A DNA stretch of 64,000 nucleotides from Phoronis australis (lineage: Eukaryota > Phoronida > Phoronidae). Shown here one piece after another: positions 24,408-33,095 of this stretch. The stretch covers positions 328,685 to 392,684 of the forward strand of contig NMRA01000041.1 of assembly GCA_002633005.1 (NCBI GenBank), in the 5' to 3' direction. The first letter of the stretch is position 1. Every line of letters begins with the position of its first letter. Made by a program: the position numbers and the translations under genes. The notes below the pieces were generated by a model. The model searched no databases, had not been told where the DNA came from, and saw nothing but the letters and a program-made list of their open reading frames with translations.

Positions 24408-26507
24408 TCACACGGAGGCCTCCTCATGGCTCCCTGCAGTGTCTGGATCCAAGACAGGATACATACGCCGAACAAACTGCTTCATTTTTATTGGTCGGCC
24501 ATTCCACTGGGCCGAAATGGTCGTGTGGTCGTCAGCACTGGGTTTCTCCCCAGCCGGCGACGTCTGTTGGGCGTCATTCCGTGCACCCATATGTGCCAAC
24601 TCAGGCGGTGCATTGGCAACCTGGCGCTTATCACTGGTTAACACAGGCTGATACTGTTTAAGCATGGCACGTGCAATTTGTTTATGTCTCAAGAAAACAA
24701 TCAACCCCAAAATCAAAAGCGATGCTGCTATTCCCAGAGCGACATATAACCAAAATTCGTTATCGGGGGCCCATGGTTTCGGGATTTCTAGTTCACGTAA
24801 ATCAGTGACTAAGTTGTCCAGGGGAATTTCGGGTAAGTGAGCAAGGTGAGGCGGTATTTTCACCTCCACGTGTTTAGGAACAGCTACTACATAGGGAGAC
24901 CACATCGCAAAGGATTCCTTCCGAATTCTCAAAACTCGAGCGAAACTATCGGGGTGCTCATATCTAGATTCTCTGTGAAAAGTTCCTAGAAGTGTCATAG
25001 TCGGGTGTGTGGCCTGGCACCCATAATCAACATGTATCAAATTTACCCCAGTGTCCGCTATAATCAACTTGGTGTTAGTGCGGCTGTGGTTGCACAGAAG
25101 GGAGAATCTCGTAATCTCGCTACTTACTACAGCGTACCAGCCAGATTTCAGATATATGGTCAGTGGTAAAGCTGTATTCGTTCTAATGAAAACGCGACAG
25201 AATCTTTTGATAGCATCATCAAACTTCATGAACAGAGCCACCTCACAATCCTTGCTCAAATTGACAGGCCGTAACGGTTGTCGGGTTTCACAAAAACTAA
25301 GCGACGAGCACGTCTTCATGCTGGCATAATCTAGCAAGGCATAGGACGTTCGTTCTGGGTTTATGGCTAACGCTGCCGCTTCTAATGAGTATTTTGCCAA
25401 AATGTGCGAGCGGTTAGAATTAGGGAAAGGAGCAGGCAAATTGTGAATTTGAAATAATTCCATTCGTCCATAAGTGTCAATTAATGATACCCGAAATGTG
25501 ACCAAAATTTGCCCATTTTCCCACGCAGTATGACAAGGGAGAGACTTATAATATTGGAACAATTCCGTGTCAGGATCGAAAGGTAANTCCCACGCAGTAT
25601 GACAAGGAAGAGACTTATAATATTGGAACAACTCCGTGTCAGGATCAAAAGGTAATTTTAAATGACGTGGAATATTCATTCGTATGTCCTCTAATATTCT
25701 GCGTAAAGCCTCCGGCTGAACCACTGCTGGAGTAATTTGACCCAGAGACACTATTCCTATCTGACTTTCAATGTGAGCCAAATAGCCTAAGGCTTTTTGC
25801 GCTGCCAATTCCAAATGGTTTAAAATAAGTTCTAAATGCATGTAGCTTTGAGTGAAAACCGACAAATCTTGTATTTCATGGTGTAGCATATCAGTCACGT
25901 TATTAAGACGTTGTTCTATCTCATAAGTCGAAAGAATCAAGTCATTCAAGGTTTCACGGTTTCTATTCACTTCGGTTCTTGTGGCTTTCATTACAGTTAC
26001 TCGTTTCATAGCATTGGAGACAATTCTCTTTTGATTCCTCACTATCATATCAATTGTTTCCCGAATAGCTTTAACATCATCATCAGTGGCTGTGCCAAAT
26101 AGCCAATGACTAATTTTCCCTATAAATGGTAAGATGCTCCGTCTGCTTCTGCTACCGCGAGATTGGGCCAAAGTGTTATAGCCAGCCAACAATTGGTCTA
26201 TGGCCTCTTTTGTGAATCTAATATCATCAATTTGGTTTCTCAATCTGGAGAAATACCCCATGAAATTGGCATCTTTGGGATCTGAATACTTTTGTTTTAC
26301 TTGAGTGTGCGTATAGTAAGCACGTTCTATGTCCTGCGAAAACTGAGACATGAACTCCGAGAATTTGCTGAGGTCAATGAAACTCGTTACCCACCAATGT
26401 CCCCATGAGCTATAAAATAAATTGGTTTTTTCAAACACTACCCCGTTTTTGACAACGACGCATTGCACAATACCAGCCAACAACAGTACACCTGTCAGTC
26501 GTTGCAT
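24408..26507 (-). CDS. env: Env-like glycoprotein, F-type (retroelement)
   Basis: 699 codons as assembled. An N-terminal hydrophobic signal (about residues 3-19) is followed by an ectodomain and a furin-type site RSRR (120-123). Directly after comes a hydrophobic, fusion-peptide-like stretch with the FGT motif that typifies baculovirus F and errantivirus Env proteins. A long heptad-rich helical region follows, then Cys-bearing segments, a transmembrane segment (about 585-606) and a cytoplasmic tail of about 93 residues. A single N at 25587 with a 68-bp duplicated overlap (25519-25586 and 25588-25655) adds 23 spurious residues in frame. A 3' splice site sits 5 nt before the ATG. Such proteins are fusion glycoproteins of enveloped particles; activity here is unknown. 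Confidence 0.85.
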   Translation of the reverse strand: MQRLTGVLLLAGIVQCVVVKNGVVFEKTNLFYSSWGHWWVTSFIDLSKFSEFMSQFSQDIERAYYTHTQVKQKYSDPKDANFMGYFSRLRNQIDDIRFTKEAIDQLLAGYNTLAQSRGSRSRRSILPFIGKISHWLFGTATDDDVKAIRETIDMIVRNQKRIVSNAMKRVTVMKATRTEVNRNRETLNDLILSTYEIEQRLNNVTDMLHHEIQDLSVFTQSYMHLELILNHLELAAQKALGYLAHIESQIGIVSLGQITPAVVQPEALRRILEDIRMNIPRHLKLPFDPDTELFQYYKSLPCHTAWXLPFDPDTELFQYYKSLPCHTAWENGQILVTFRVSLIDTYGRMELFQIHNLPAPFPNSNRSHILAKYSLEAAALAINPERTSYALLDYASMKTCSSLSFCETRQPLRPVNLSKDCEVALFMKFDDAIKRFCRVFIRTNTALPLTIYLKSGWYAVVSSEITRFSLLCNHSRTNTKLIIADTGVNLIHVDYGCQATHPTMTLLGTFHRESRYEHPDSFARVLRIRKESFAMWSPYVVAVPKHVEVKIPPHLAHLPEIPLDNLVTDLRELEIPKPWAPDNEFWLYVALGIAASLLILGLIVFLRHKQIARAMLKQYQPVLTSDKRQVANAPPELAHMGARNDAQQTSPAGEKPSADDHTTISAQWNGRPIKMKQFVRRMYPVLDPDTAGSHEEASV

Positions 26508-26534
26508 TCTTTCTGAAACAACAATAAACCACTG
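26508..26534 (-). promoter_or_regulatory. 3' splice site just upstream of the env ATG
   Basis: On the - strand the sequence GTTTATTGTTGTTTCAG|AAAGA runs into the env ATG at 26507. The pyrimidine-rich tract and AG fit a spliced env mRNA, as in retroviruses and insect gypsy. Confidence 0.6.
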
Positions 26535-26678
26535 AGTTCGGTTAACTCACTCCTTATACTATCTACAAGTTATACGCAATAGCCATGCCAAGAACTAACT
26601 CGGATACCCTTAGATCAGATACGTTACGTACAAGTACCCATGACTAAATCATTTCGGGTAACATTCCCGTTCTTAATA

Positions 26679-27267
26679 TTCAATTATAAGTGTGCTATAA
26701 AATATATGGTGCTACTGAAACCTCAAGTTCCTACTTATCGACCATTCTTAAACGTTTCTAACATCATGCGGCATAAATCTAAATAAGCCGCGGAGGAGGT
26801 TTGGGTCGGTTTTCTACACTTCCGGTCTCTCCTTTTGCCCAGTCGCGCGATGGCGTTCACGTCCATGGCGTCGTCACGGTCATCTGGGTGTGGTCCCATC
26901 GCGATGTCTGCATCCGTCTCGTCGGATGGCATGTATTGTTGGTCGTCTGGTGCAGAGAGGTCCGTCATTGGANTTCAATTATAAGTGTGCTATAAAATAT
27001 ATGGTGCTACTGAAACCTTAAGTTCCTACTTATCGACCATTCTTAAATGTTTCTAACATCATGCGGCATAAATCTAAATAAGCCGCGGAGGAAGTTTGGG
27101 TCGTTTTTCTACACTTCCGGCCTCTTCTTTTGCCCAGTCGCGCGATGGCGTTCACGTCCATGGCGTCGTCACGGTCATCTGAGTGTGGTCCCATCGCGAT
27201 GTCTGCATCCGTCTCGTCGGACGGCATGTACTGTTGGTCGTCTGGTGCAGAGAGGTCCGTCATTGGA
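26679..27267. repeat. Unmerged overlap at single-N seam 26973
   Basis: 26679-26972 and 26974-27267 are near-identical 294-bp copies on either side of one N. The repeated small frame (26735-26968 and 27030-27263) is therefore one coding segment seen twice. Confidence 0.9.
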
Positions 27268-27521
27268 TTCGACTCGGCTTTGGCCTCGGGTCCGTCGCTT
27301 TCGGATGATGAGGTCCCTCTTCATTTGGCGGAAATGATCCTGTAGACCTTGCTGTGGAGCAATTTCTACTTCGTCGTCAGGCACGTCACTTTCTTCGCTA
27401 GAACTGGGAGGGACGGCGTAGCGAGCTCTCCTCATTTGTGGATAATCGTCGTCATTCACCTTCCAATCGTCGATTTGTGCCCATCTCAAGTTGTCAATGT
27501 GCGACTTAGTAACCGTCCCAT
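27030..27521 (-). pseudogene. Frameshifted C-terminal tail of the integrase polyprotein
   Basis: After the integrase frame ends at 27522, related coding sequence continues in other frames. One frame (27175-27489) is rich in Ser, Asp and Glu; a second (27030-27263) is acidic (DDRDDAMDVNA), then basic (GKRRGRKCRK), and ends in a stop at 27030. A single-base change near 27540 and another near 27280 explain the frame changes. The basic cluster could be a nuclear localisation signal. The next ORF is env, about 520 nt further on. Confidence 0.6.
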
Positions 27522-28772
27522 CTAACTGATTCCGGATGACATACGTTTTTCAGACAGTCGTTCTAGGACGCGCCAGTAACCTGTCCACTTAGGGTCCAGT
27601 TTGCTGGTTTTAGAATTATTTTTAAGGTACACAGGATCGCCAACTTCTAATTCAACTAAAACTCTACCCTTATTCTCGGTTGCTAGTCTTTTGTTCTGAT
27701 GGTGTTTTATCACCCGATAAACAGTCCTAAAAACTCTATGTTGGTTTTGTAGGATAACCTTATGTTCTTCCTCGCCCACGTATTTAGCACGTGGCCGCAT
27801 TATGTTATGTATAGGAAGTTTAGGATCTCTACCGAACATAAGAAAATAACTGCTATACCCAGTATAATTGGTATGAAAATTTAAACATGACTCTGCTTGA
27901 CTGAGGTAAACATCCCATTGTTCTGGATTTTCACGACATAATTTACTCAAAACGTCACCGAGTACTTTGTGTGATCGTTCGACTCGGCCATTTGCTTTTG
28001 GATTGTAGAAACTGGTGGTAACATGCCGAATATTAAATGATTCCAATAAATCTTTTACTGTTTTGTTCACAAACTCAGAGCCGTTGTCCGAGACCAAAAT
28101 GTTCATTATACCGAACCTGCAAAAGGTATCAGTAGTTAGGATTCGTGCAATTGTAGCGGCACTCTTATCCGGCATCGGATATAACAACGTATAATTTGAG
28201 AACCAATCAGTCAGAGTCAAAATATATCGATTACCACTGGGTGATGGTGTCATTGGACCGACACAATCTATTGCCACCTGTTGCCAAGGGCCGTTCACAA
28301 CATTGGACGCCCCTAGCGGAGATTTAACTGCTTTTAGGTTTCGTTCCTGGCAGGTAACGCATTCTGAAACATACTTCTCAATGTCTTTAAACAGTCTGGG
28401 CCAGAAATAACTGTTTCTAGACGACTGATAGGTCCTATCTATCCCTGCATGTCCTAGATGATCGTGATATTGTTTAATGACTAGCGACTGTAAATGTTCA
28501 GGGACATACAGACGAATTTTAACATCGCCGTGATCGTCAGAAACATAATACAGGACATTTTCTTTGAGTAAATACTTATTCCCAATTCTTTTGCTAGGCT
28601 TAGGAGACGACAGTTCATCGATTATTGTCCTGCACTCCTGATCTTTCTTTTGTTCCTCCTGCATATTCAATTCTAATTTAGGCATTTGCAATTCAGAGGT
28701 AAGATCAGGTATAGGAGGACTCTCCATTGCGTGAGACTTAGGATCTATTCTGCTGTTATCTACTACTAACAT
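27522..28772 (-). CDS. pol: Integrase ORF of copy B
   Basis: 416 codons. It has an HHCC zinc domain (YHDHLGHAG about 102-110, CVTC 138-141) and a DD35E catalytic core: Asp169 (AIDC), Asp229 (SDNGSEF) and Glu265 (VERS), with exactly 35 residues between the last two. The ORF starts with an ATG 17 nt before the end of the upstream protease-RT frame and lies in the +1 frame relative to it, so integrase needs a frameshift or reinitiation, or one base has been lost. The C-terminal end is cut by a frame change near 27540. Confidence 0.88.
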   Translation of the reverse strand: MLVVDNSRIDPKSHAMESPPIPDLTSELQMPKLELNMQEEQKKDQECRTIIDELSSPKPSKRIGNKYLLKENVLYYVSDDHGDVKIRLYVPEHLQSLVIKQYHDHLGHAGIDRTYQSSRNSYFWPRLFKDIEKYVSECVTCQERNLKAVKSPLGASNVVNGPWQQVAIDCVGPMTPSPSGNRYILTLTDWFSNYTLLYPMPDKSAATIARILTTDTFCRFGIMNILVSDNGSEFVNKTVKDLLESFNIRHVTTSFYNPKANGRVERSHKVLGDVLSKLCRENPEQWDVYLSQAESCLNFHTNYTGYSSYFLMFGRDPKLPIHNIMRPRAKYVGEEEHKVILQNQHRVFRTVYRVIKHHQNKRLATENKGRVLVELEVGDPVYLKNNSKTSKLDPKWTGYWRVLERLSEKRMSSGIS

Positions 28773-31005
28773 TAACCTGTGCTATGGGAGCCTGAACCTC
28801 GAAAGTTCTATCATCTATATCTAAAGTCTCCTCGTCAATCGCATTATCATCGTTGGAGGGCGCTCTGCTTAGCAAGTCAGCTATTGTGTTATCCTTACCC
28901 GGAATATGTTTAATTTCAACATCATAAGCCGAGATGAGTACCGACCATTGCGCTACTTTCTTATTTTGTATGTCGCTTTTAAGCAAATAAATGAGGGGCA
29001 TATGGTCCGTGGAAAGCGTGATTTTGGAATTGTAAATGTAGTGTTCAAATTTCTTAAGGGCCATCAATACTGCGAAACATTCCTTTTCGATGGTTGCCCA
29101 ACGCTTTTGCGTGTCAGTCAGTTTTTGCGACATGAAGTAGATAGGTTTTTCAACACTCTCGATTGGACACTTTTGTACCAAACAGGCCCCAATTGCAAAA
29201 TCACGTGCATCAGTGTACATAATATAACTTAATTTGGGATCAGGATAATTTAGCATCGGAACGGCGGAAAGGTGATCTTTGATAAATTTGAAAGCGTGTT
29301 CGCATTCGGATGTCCATTTAAATCTGGCATACTTCTTGGTAAGTTCAGTCAATGGGGTCATAATGCCCGCCAAATTTGGGATAAATCTCCGATAGTATGA
29401 CAGGATCCCTTGTAGTGCCCCCACCTCTTTCACGGTGGTTGGTCGTTTCATTGATCTAATAGCCGAAATTTTGGCTGGGTCGGGGCGGATCCCTTCTTTA
29501 TCTACTATGAAACCAAGATAGCTCGTTTGAGGCTTGAGAAATTGGCATTTGGACAATTTCAACTTCAAATTGTGTTTTCTGAGGCGTTGGAAAACGATTT
29601 TCAGATGTTCGACGTGTTCAGTGACACTTTTACTGTAAATAATGCAATCATCGATATAGGCTCGAGCAAAAGGGAGTCCCTCTAAAACAATTGACATGAG
29701 TTCCTGGAAAAAACTGGGACTATTGCAAAGTCCGAATGACATAACTTGAAACTGGTACAGATTGTGACCAGCAGAAAACCCTGGAGAAAAGGCGGTCTTT
29801 TCCTTGTCATTAGGGTGCATTTGAATTTGCCAGAAACCACTACGTAAGTCTAATGAACTGTAAATACAAGAACCCTTCAGATCGTTCAATATGTCATCAA
29901 GTTTTGGTAGGAAAAACAAATAACCCTTAGTCACACTATTCAGTTTTCTATAATCTACGCAAAACCTCACACTACCATCCTTCTTAGTTACCAATACTAT
30001 AGGTGAACAAAAGTTGGATCTAGAAGGTTCTATGACTTTTGCCGAAAGCATTTTATCCACCGCTTCTTTAGCTATTTGCTGTTTCGCTATCGGAAGTCGA
30101 TATGGCCTCTGCTTGACAACTGTGCCGTCTGGCACGTCTATGCGCATTTGTACAGTGCTCGTTCTCCCTAAATCGAGGTCTGTTGCCACGAAAACATTGC
30201 TATTCTGCCTTAACAATTCTTTTACTAAGCTATTATATTCATCTGGTGTATCAATTTCGGATAAGTCTAACTCTTGTTTACTCACTGACTGGATTGAGGC
30301 TGGTTTATCTAATACACTAACTATGTTTACATTGCGTAACTCTTCAACCTGTCCTACCGCAACTCCTCGTTTTATTTTGATGTATCGGCCAGAATTGTTG
30401 ATTATTTCTACCGGGAATTTACCAGCCTTGCCCGGCTTTATCACTGCGTTTGAAATGGACAATCCAGGTTCTGAATTTAGGAATCCGGTTGTTAAAGGTG
30501 ACACTTGGAAGATTTGTTGCCTTTTACTACCCCTGGCTGTGCAGCTTCTGGCTCGACATGCAACCTTGGAATAAGGTCTAACTATAATTTCTTTGATTAC
30601 TCTAACATAAGATTTAACCAGTGAATCCTGAATTAGGGGTGTATAAAATTCTCTTATCCTTAACATTCTAAGATCAAAATAGACACGACAATTATTCTTG
30701 TGAAGAAAGTCTTTCCCAATTATCATTCTTCTATTCACATCTCGGATCACTACAAATTCATGTTTGAGAATATTGTTTCCAATTTTTAAGTTCAACAGGA
30801 CACAAGCGAGAACATTCAAACGTTGATTATTTGCTGTCTGAACTACAGGTTTTCGTTTGACTATTTCTACTAAGCCTTTTCGCTTAAGCTCCTCAAATGT
30901 AACCTCCGATATAACGGATATTACAGCACCCGAGTCTATTAATGCCCTGACTCGTGTCTGTCCCACCTGTACTTGAATACTATCCTCGCTTCCCAAAAAC
31001 CACAA
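28756..31005 (-). CDS. pol: Protease - reverse transcriptase - RNase H polyprotein of copy B
   Basis: 749 codons. Retropepsin active site D24-S25-G26 (ALIDSGAVISV) and IIGKDFL (95-101). RT domain about 295-470 with FCVDYRKLN, DLRSGFWQI, FGLCNSP and catalytic YIDD (450-453). RNase H about 590-680 with acidic residues at YTDA (599), IEKE (640) and STDH (667). These make and process the element's cDNA. The frame is open throughout, unlike gag. The upstream start is uncertain because Pol is probably made by frameshifting from gag. Confidence 0.93.
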   Translation of the reverse strand: MWFLGSEDSIQVQVGQTRVRALIDSGAVISVISEVTFEELKRKGLVEIVKRKPVVQTANNQRLNVLACVLLNLKIGNNILKHEFVVIRDVNRRMIIGKDFLHKNNCRVYFDLRMLRIREFYTPLIQDSLVKSYVRVIKEIIVRPYSKVACRARSCTARGSKRQQIFQVSPLTTGFLNSEPGLSISNAVIKPGKAGKFPVEIINNSGRYIKIKRGVAVGQVEELRNVNIVSVLDKPASIQSVSKQELDLSEIDTPDEYNSLVKELLRQNSNVFVATDLDLGRTSTVQMRIDVPDGTVVKQRPYRLPIAKQQIAKEAVDKMLSAKVIEPSRSNFCSPIVLVTKKDGSVRFCVDYRKLNSVTKGYLFFLPKLDDILNDLKGSCIYSSLDLRSGFWQIQMHPNDKEKTAFSPGFSAGHNLYQFQVMSFGLCNSPSFFQELMSIVLEGLPFARAYIDDCIIYSKSVTEHVEHLKIVFQRLRKHNLKLKLSKCQFLKPQTSYLGFIVDKEGIRPDPAKISAIRSMKRPTTVKEVGALQGILSYYRRFIPNLAGIMTPLTELTKKYARFKWTSECEHAFKFIKDHLSAVPMLNYPDPKLSYIMYTDARDFAIGACLVQKCPIESVEKPIYFMSQKLTDTQKRWATIEKECFAVLMALKKFEHYIYNSKITLSTDHMPLIYLLKSDIQNKKVAQWSVLISAYDVEIKHIPGKDNTIADLLSRAPSNDDNAIDEETLDIDDRTFEVQAPIAQVNVSSR

Positions 31006-31047
31006 AGTTACAACATCATCCCGCGGAAGCTCTCGAGTCAGTGCACG

Positions 31048-31448
31048 TTAGTTTCCCTGGGGTTTGGCATCGTTTGGCGTGGTATCAGCGGGGCTTGGGT
31101 TGCCGGTGTAGTTAACTGGATTTTGATTTGCCCGGGCAGCTAAAAACCTTTTAAAACTGAAACAGTCACGTTTCATGTGACCAGGTTTTTTGCAAAAGAA
31201 ACATCTGATCGGTTCTTTTTCTAGGGCGTTGACGGTTCTGGGCCGCGCCCGACAGTCCCTTGTTCTATGATTTGTTCTGTTGCAAATTCTACATCTTTGA
31301 GGAGGGGCTATTTTGTCAACGTCCATGGGGCTGATTTCCCTGTTATCGCCCGGTTTTAAATTCATTCGTGTCCATAGATGTATTTCTTGGACAGCAACTT
31401 TAAGGGCGTCTCTGAAAGTTGTTGGGCCTGAACGTAGGACGTGTTCTC
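31048..31448 (-). CDS. gag: gag of copy B, C-terminal part
   Basis: Nucleocapsid part with two CCHC knuckles (CRICNRTNHRTRDC and CFFCKKPGHMKRDC). The 5' part is lost in the N gap starting at 31449. The stop at 31048 comes from a one-base deletion relative to copy A, where the frame stays open for about 40 more codons and overlaps the protease frame. Confidence 0.85.
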
Positions 31449-31866
31449 NNNNNNNNNNNNNNNNNNNNNNNNNNNNNNNNNNNNNNNNNNNNNNNNNNNN
31501 NNNNNNNNNNNNNNNNNNNNNNNNNNNNNNNNNNNNNNNNNNNNNNNNNNNNNNNNNNNNNNNNNNNNNNNNNNNNNNNNNNNNNNNNNNNNNNNNNNNN
31601 NNNNNNNNNNNNNNNNNNNNNNNNNNNNNNNNNNNNNNNNNNNNNNNNNNNNNNNNNNNNNNNNNNNNNNNNNNNNNNNNNNNNNNNNNNNNNNNNNNNN
31701 NNNNNNNNNNNNNNNNNNNNNNNNNNNNNNNNNNNNNNNNNNNNNNNNNNNNNNNNNNNNNNNNNNNNNNNNNNNNNNNNNNNNNNNNNNNNNNNNNNNN
31801 NNNNNNNNNNNNNNNNNNNNNNNNNNNNNNNNNNNNNNNNNNNNNNNNNNNNNNNNNNNNNNNNNN
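31449..31866. other. Assembly gap of 418 N
   Basis: The gap hides the 5' half of gag and the inner end of the 5' LTR of copy B. Frames that cross it are artefacts. Confidence 0.99.
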
Positions 31867-32628
31867 AAGTAAAACAACACACGAATACTTTAACAATAGA
31901 ATACGTCTATTAATTTGCAGCGTTGTGATTTACAAATTAAAGATTACAATAAGTTGTGAGACTGACGACTAACTGATTGAGACAAGATATCCCTACTAGA
32001 AAACTACTAATCAACAGTGCCACTGGTTCCCGTAGCTACCGCACACGTTAACACAAAACAAGTCACAAGAGAACTAACCCTCCAGAACAATCACTAGCCG
32101 GTTCAAATTGACTAACAGGCTGAGACCAACGCCCGTGATAAATGTCTATACCTCAGATGTTCTTTTCCCCTTGACTCTTGGTCACTGAAGTTGTTCGTCT
32201 GGCCCCGGCTTCGTCTTAGAAGTTTGAAGGTTATCTTCCAGCTCTGGAGTCGTGCCCCGTAGTCTGCAGTTTTGATCTAAGGTGGATCCAGTCTGCCCTG
32301 GTCTCGAGAGCCAGTGCTTTAAATACTAAACTAAGTGGCATCACGGATGGACCCACTCTATATGTACATATATGTCCATCTCTCTATGACGAGCTGAATA
32401 TAACGAACTAACTGACCACACGATGGACTCACTCTGCATGTACATATATGTCCATCTCCCTATAACTCAAAATTCCAGCATAGCTGTCACTATTCCCGTA
32501 TTATTGCATAACTGCCTCTATTTCTGGGTTTTCAACATCAGAGCACTATCCCTGGATTTAACTACCTCAGAGATAGCATATCCCCTGAAATTTATTGCAC
32601 ATGGAGGGCATAGCCTCATTATATTACA
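31867..32628 (-). repeat. 5' LTR of copy B (inner end in the gap)
   Basis: 762 bp visible, ending on the + strand in 'attatattaca' at 32628. By comparison with the LTR at 22698, about 50 bp are hidden in the gap, giving an LTR of about 815 bp. The - strand has a TATA-like TATTTAAA (32318-32325) and an AATAAA near its start. Confidence 0.88.
32318..32325 (-). promoter_or_regulatory. TATA-like box in the LTR
   Basis: TATTTAAA on the - strand, also present in the LTR at 19141. It is the best candidate for the core promoter of the element's genomic RNA. Confidence 0.4.
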
Positions 32629-33095
32629 CCTTTAAATTCAGTACACGCTGACAGTAAGTTCATTATAGGCAGAACTCCGACAGTTCACTACTCTGATTGT
32701 GTGAGCACGACTCATTCTCAAGCAGAGACAACATCTGGGGCACAGCTTGGGCGACCAACATCAGTTTCAAATTTAAGAAGACTAAATGGGACTCTCTGAT
32801 ATCATGAAATCTGGCAAGGACAGGGTGGCCTACTAGCTTCATTTAATTTCGACCCGGCCTTGTATGTCGCACTGTAATTTGATCTTGACATGGACTTGAT
32901 GAATTGTGTCATGGCTGATAATGCATGGGGAGTCCCATTTAGCCTTCTTAAATTTGAAACCGCCGTTCGTTGCCCCAGCCATGCCCCAGATGTTGTCTCT
33001 GCTTGAGAATGAGTCATGCTCACATAATCAGAGTAGTGAACTGTCGGAGTTCTGCCTATAATGAACTTACTGTCAGCGTATACTGAATTTAAAGG
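32629..33095. repeat. Palindrome abutting the LTR
   Basis: Left arm 32629 to about 32797 and right arm about 32928-33095 are inverted copies: 'cctttaaattcagta' at 32629 is mirrored by 'tactgaatttaaagg' ending at 33095. The spacer is about 130 bp. The left end is exactly the outer LTR boundary. Both arms read as an open frame with similar protein (e.g. FIIGRTPTVHYSD), so a coding-like sequence has been duplicated in inverted orientation. No homology is recognised. Confidence 0.85.

Larger units (their letters stand above)
23138..32628 (-). mobile_element. Copy B: Ty3/gypsy-type element with env and an extra 3' ORF
   Basis: Order on the - strand: 5' LTR (up to 32628), gag, protease-RT-RNase H, integrase, acidic tail region, env, accessory ORF, polypurine tract, stub of 3' LTR (23138-23157). 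RT-type motifs, DD35E integrase after RNase H and CCHC Gag place it with the Ty3/gypsy group. The F-type Env gives it the layout of insect errantiviruses. A gap (31449-31866) and three duplicated seams interrupt it. Some frames are long and open while gag and the integrase tail carry single-base breaks, so it is young but not clearly functional. Confidence 0.88.
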
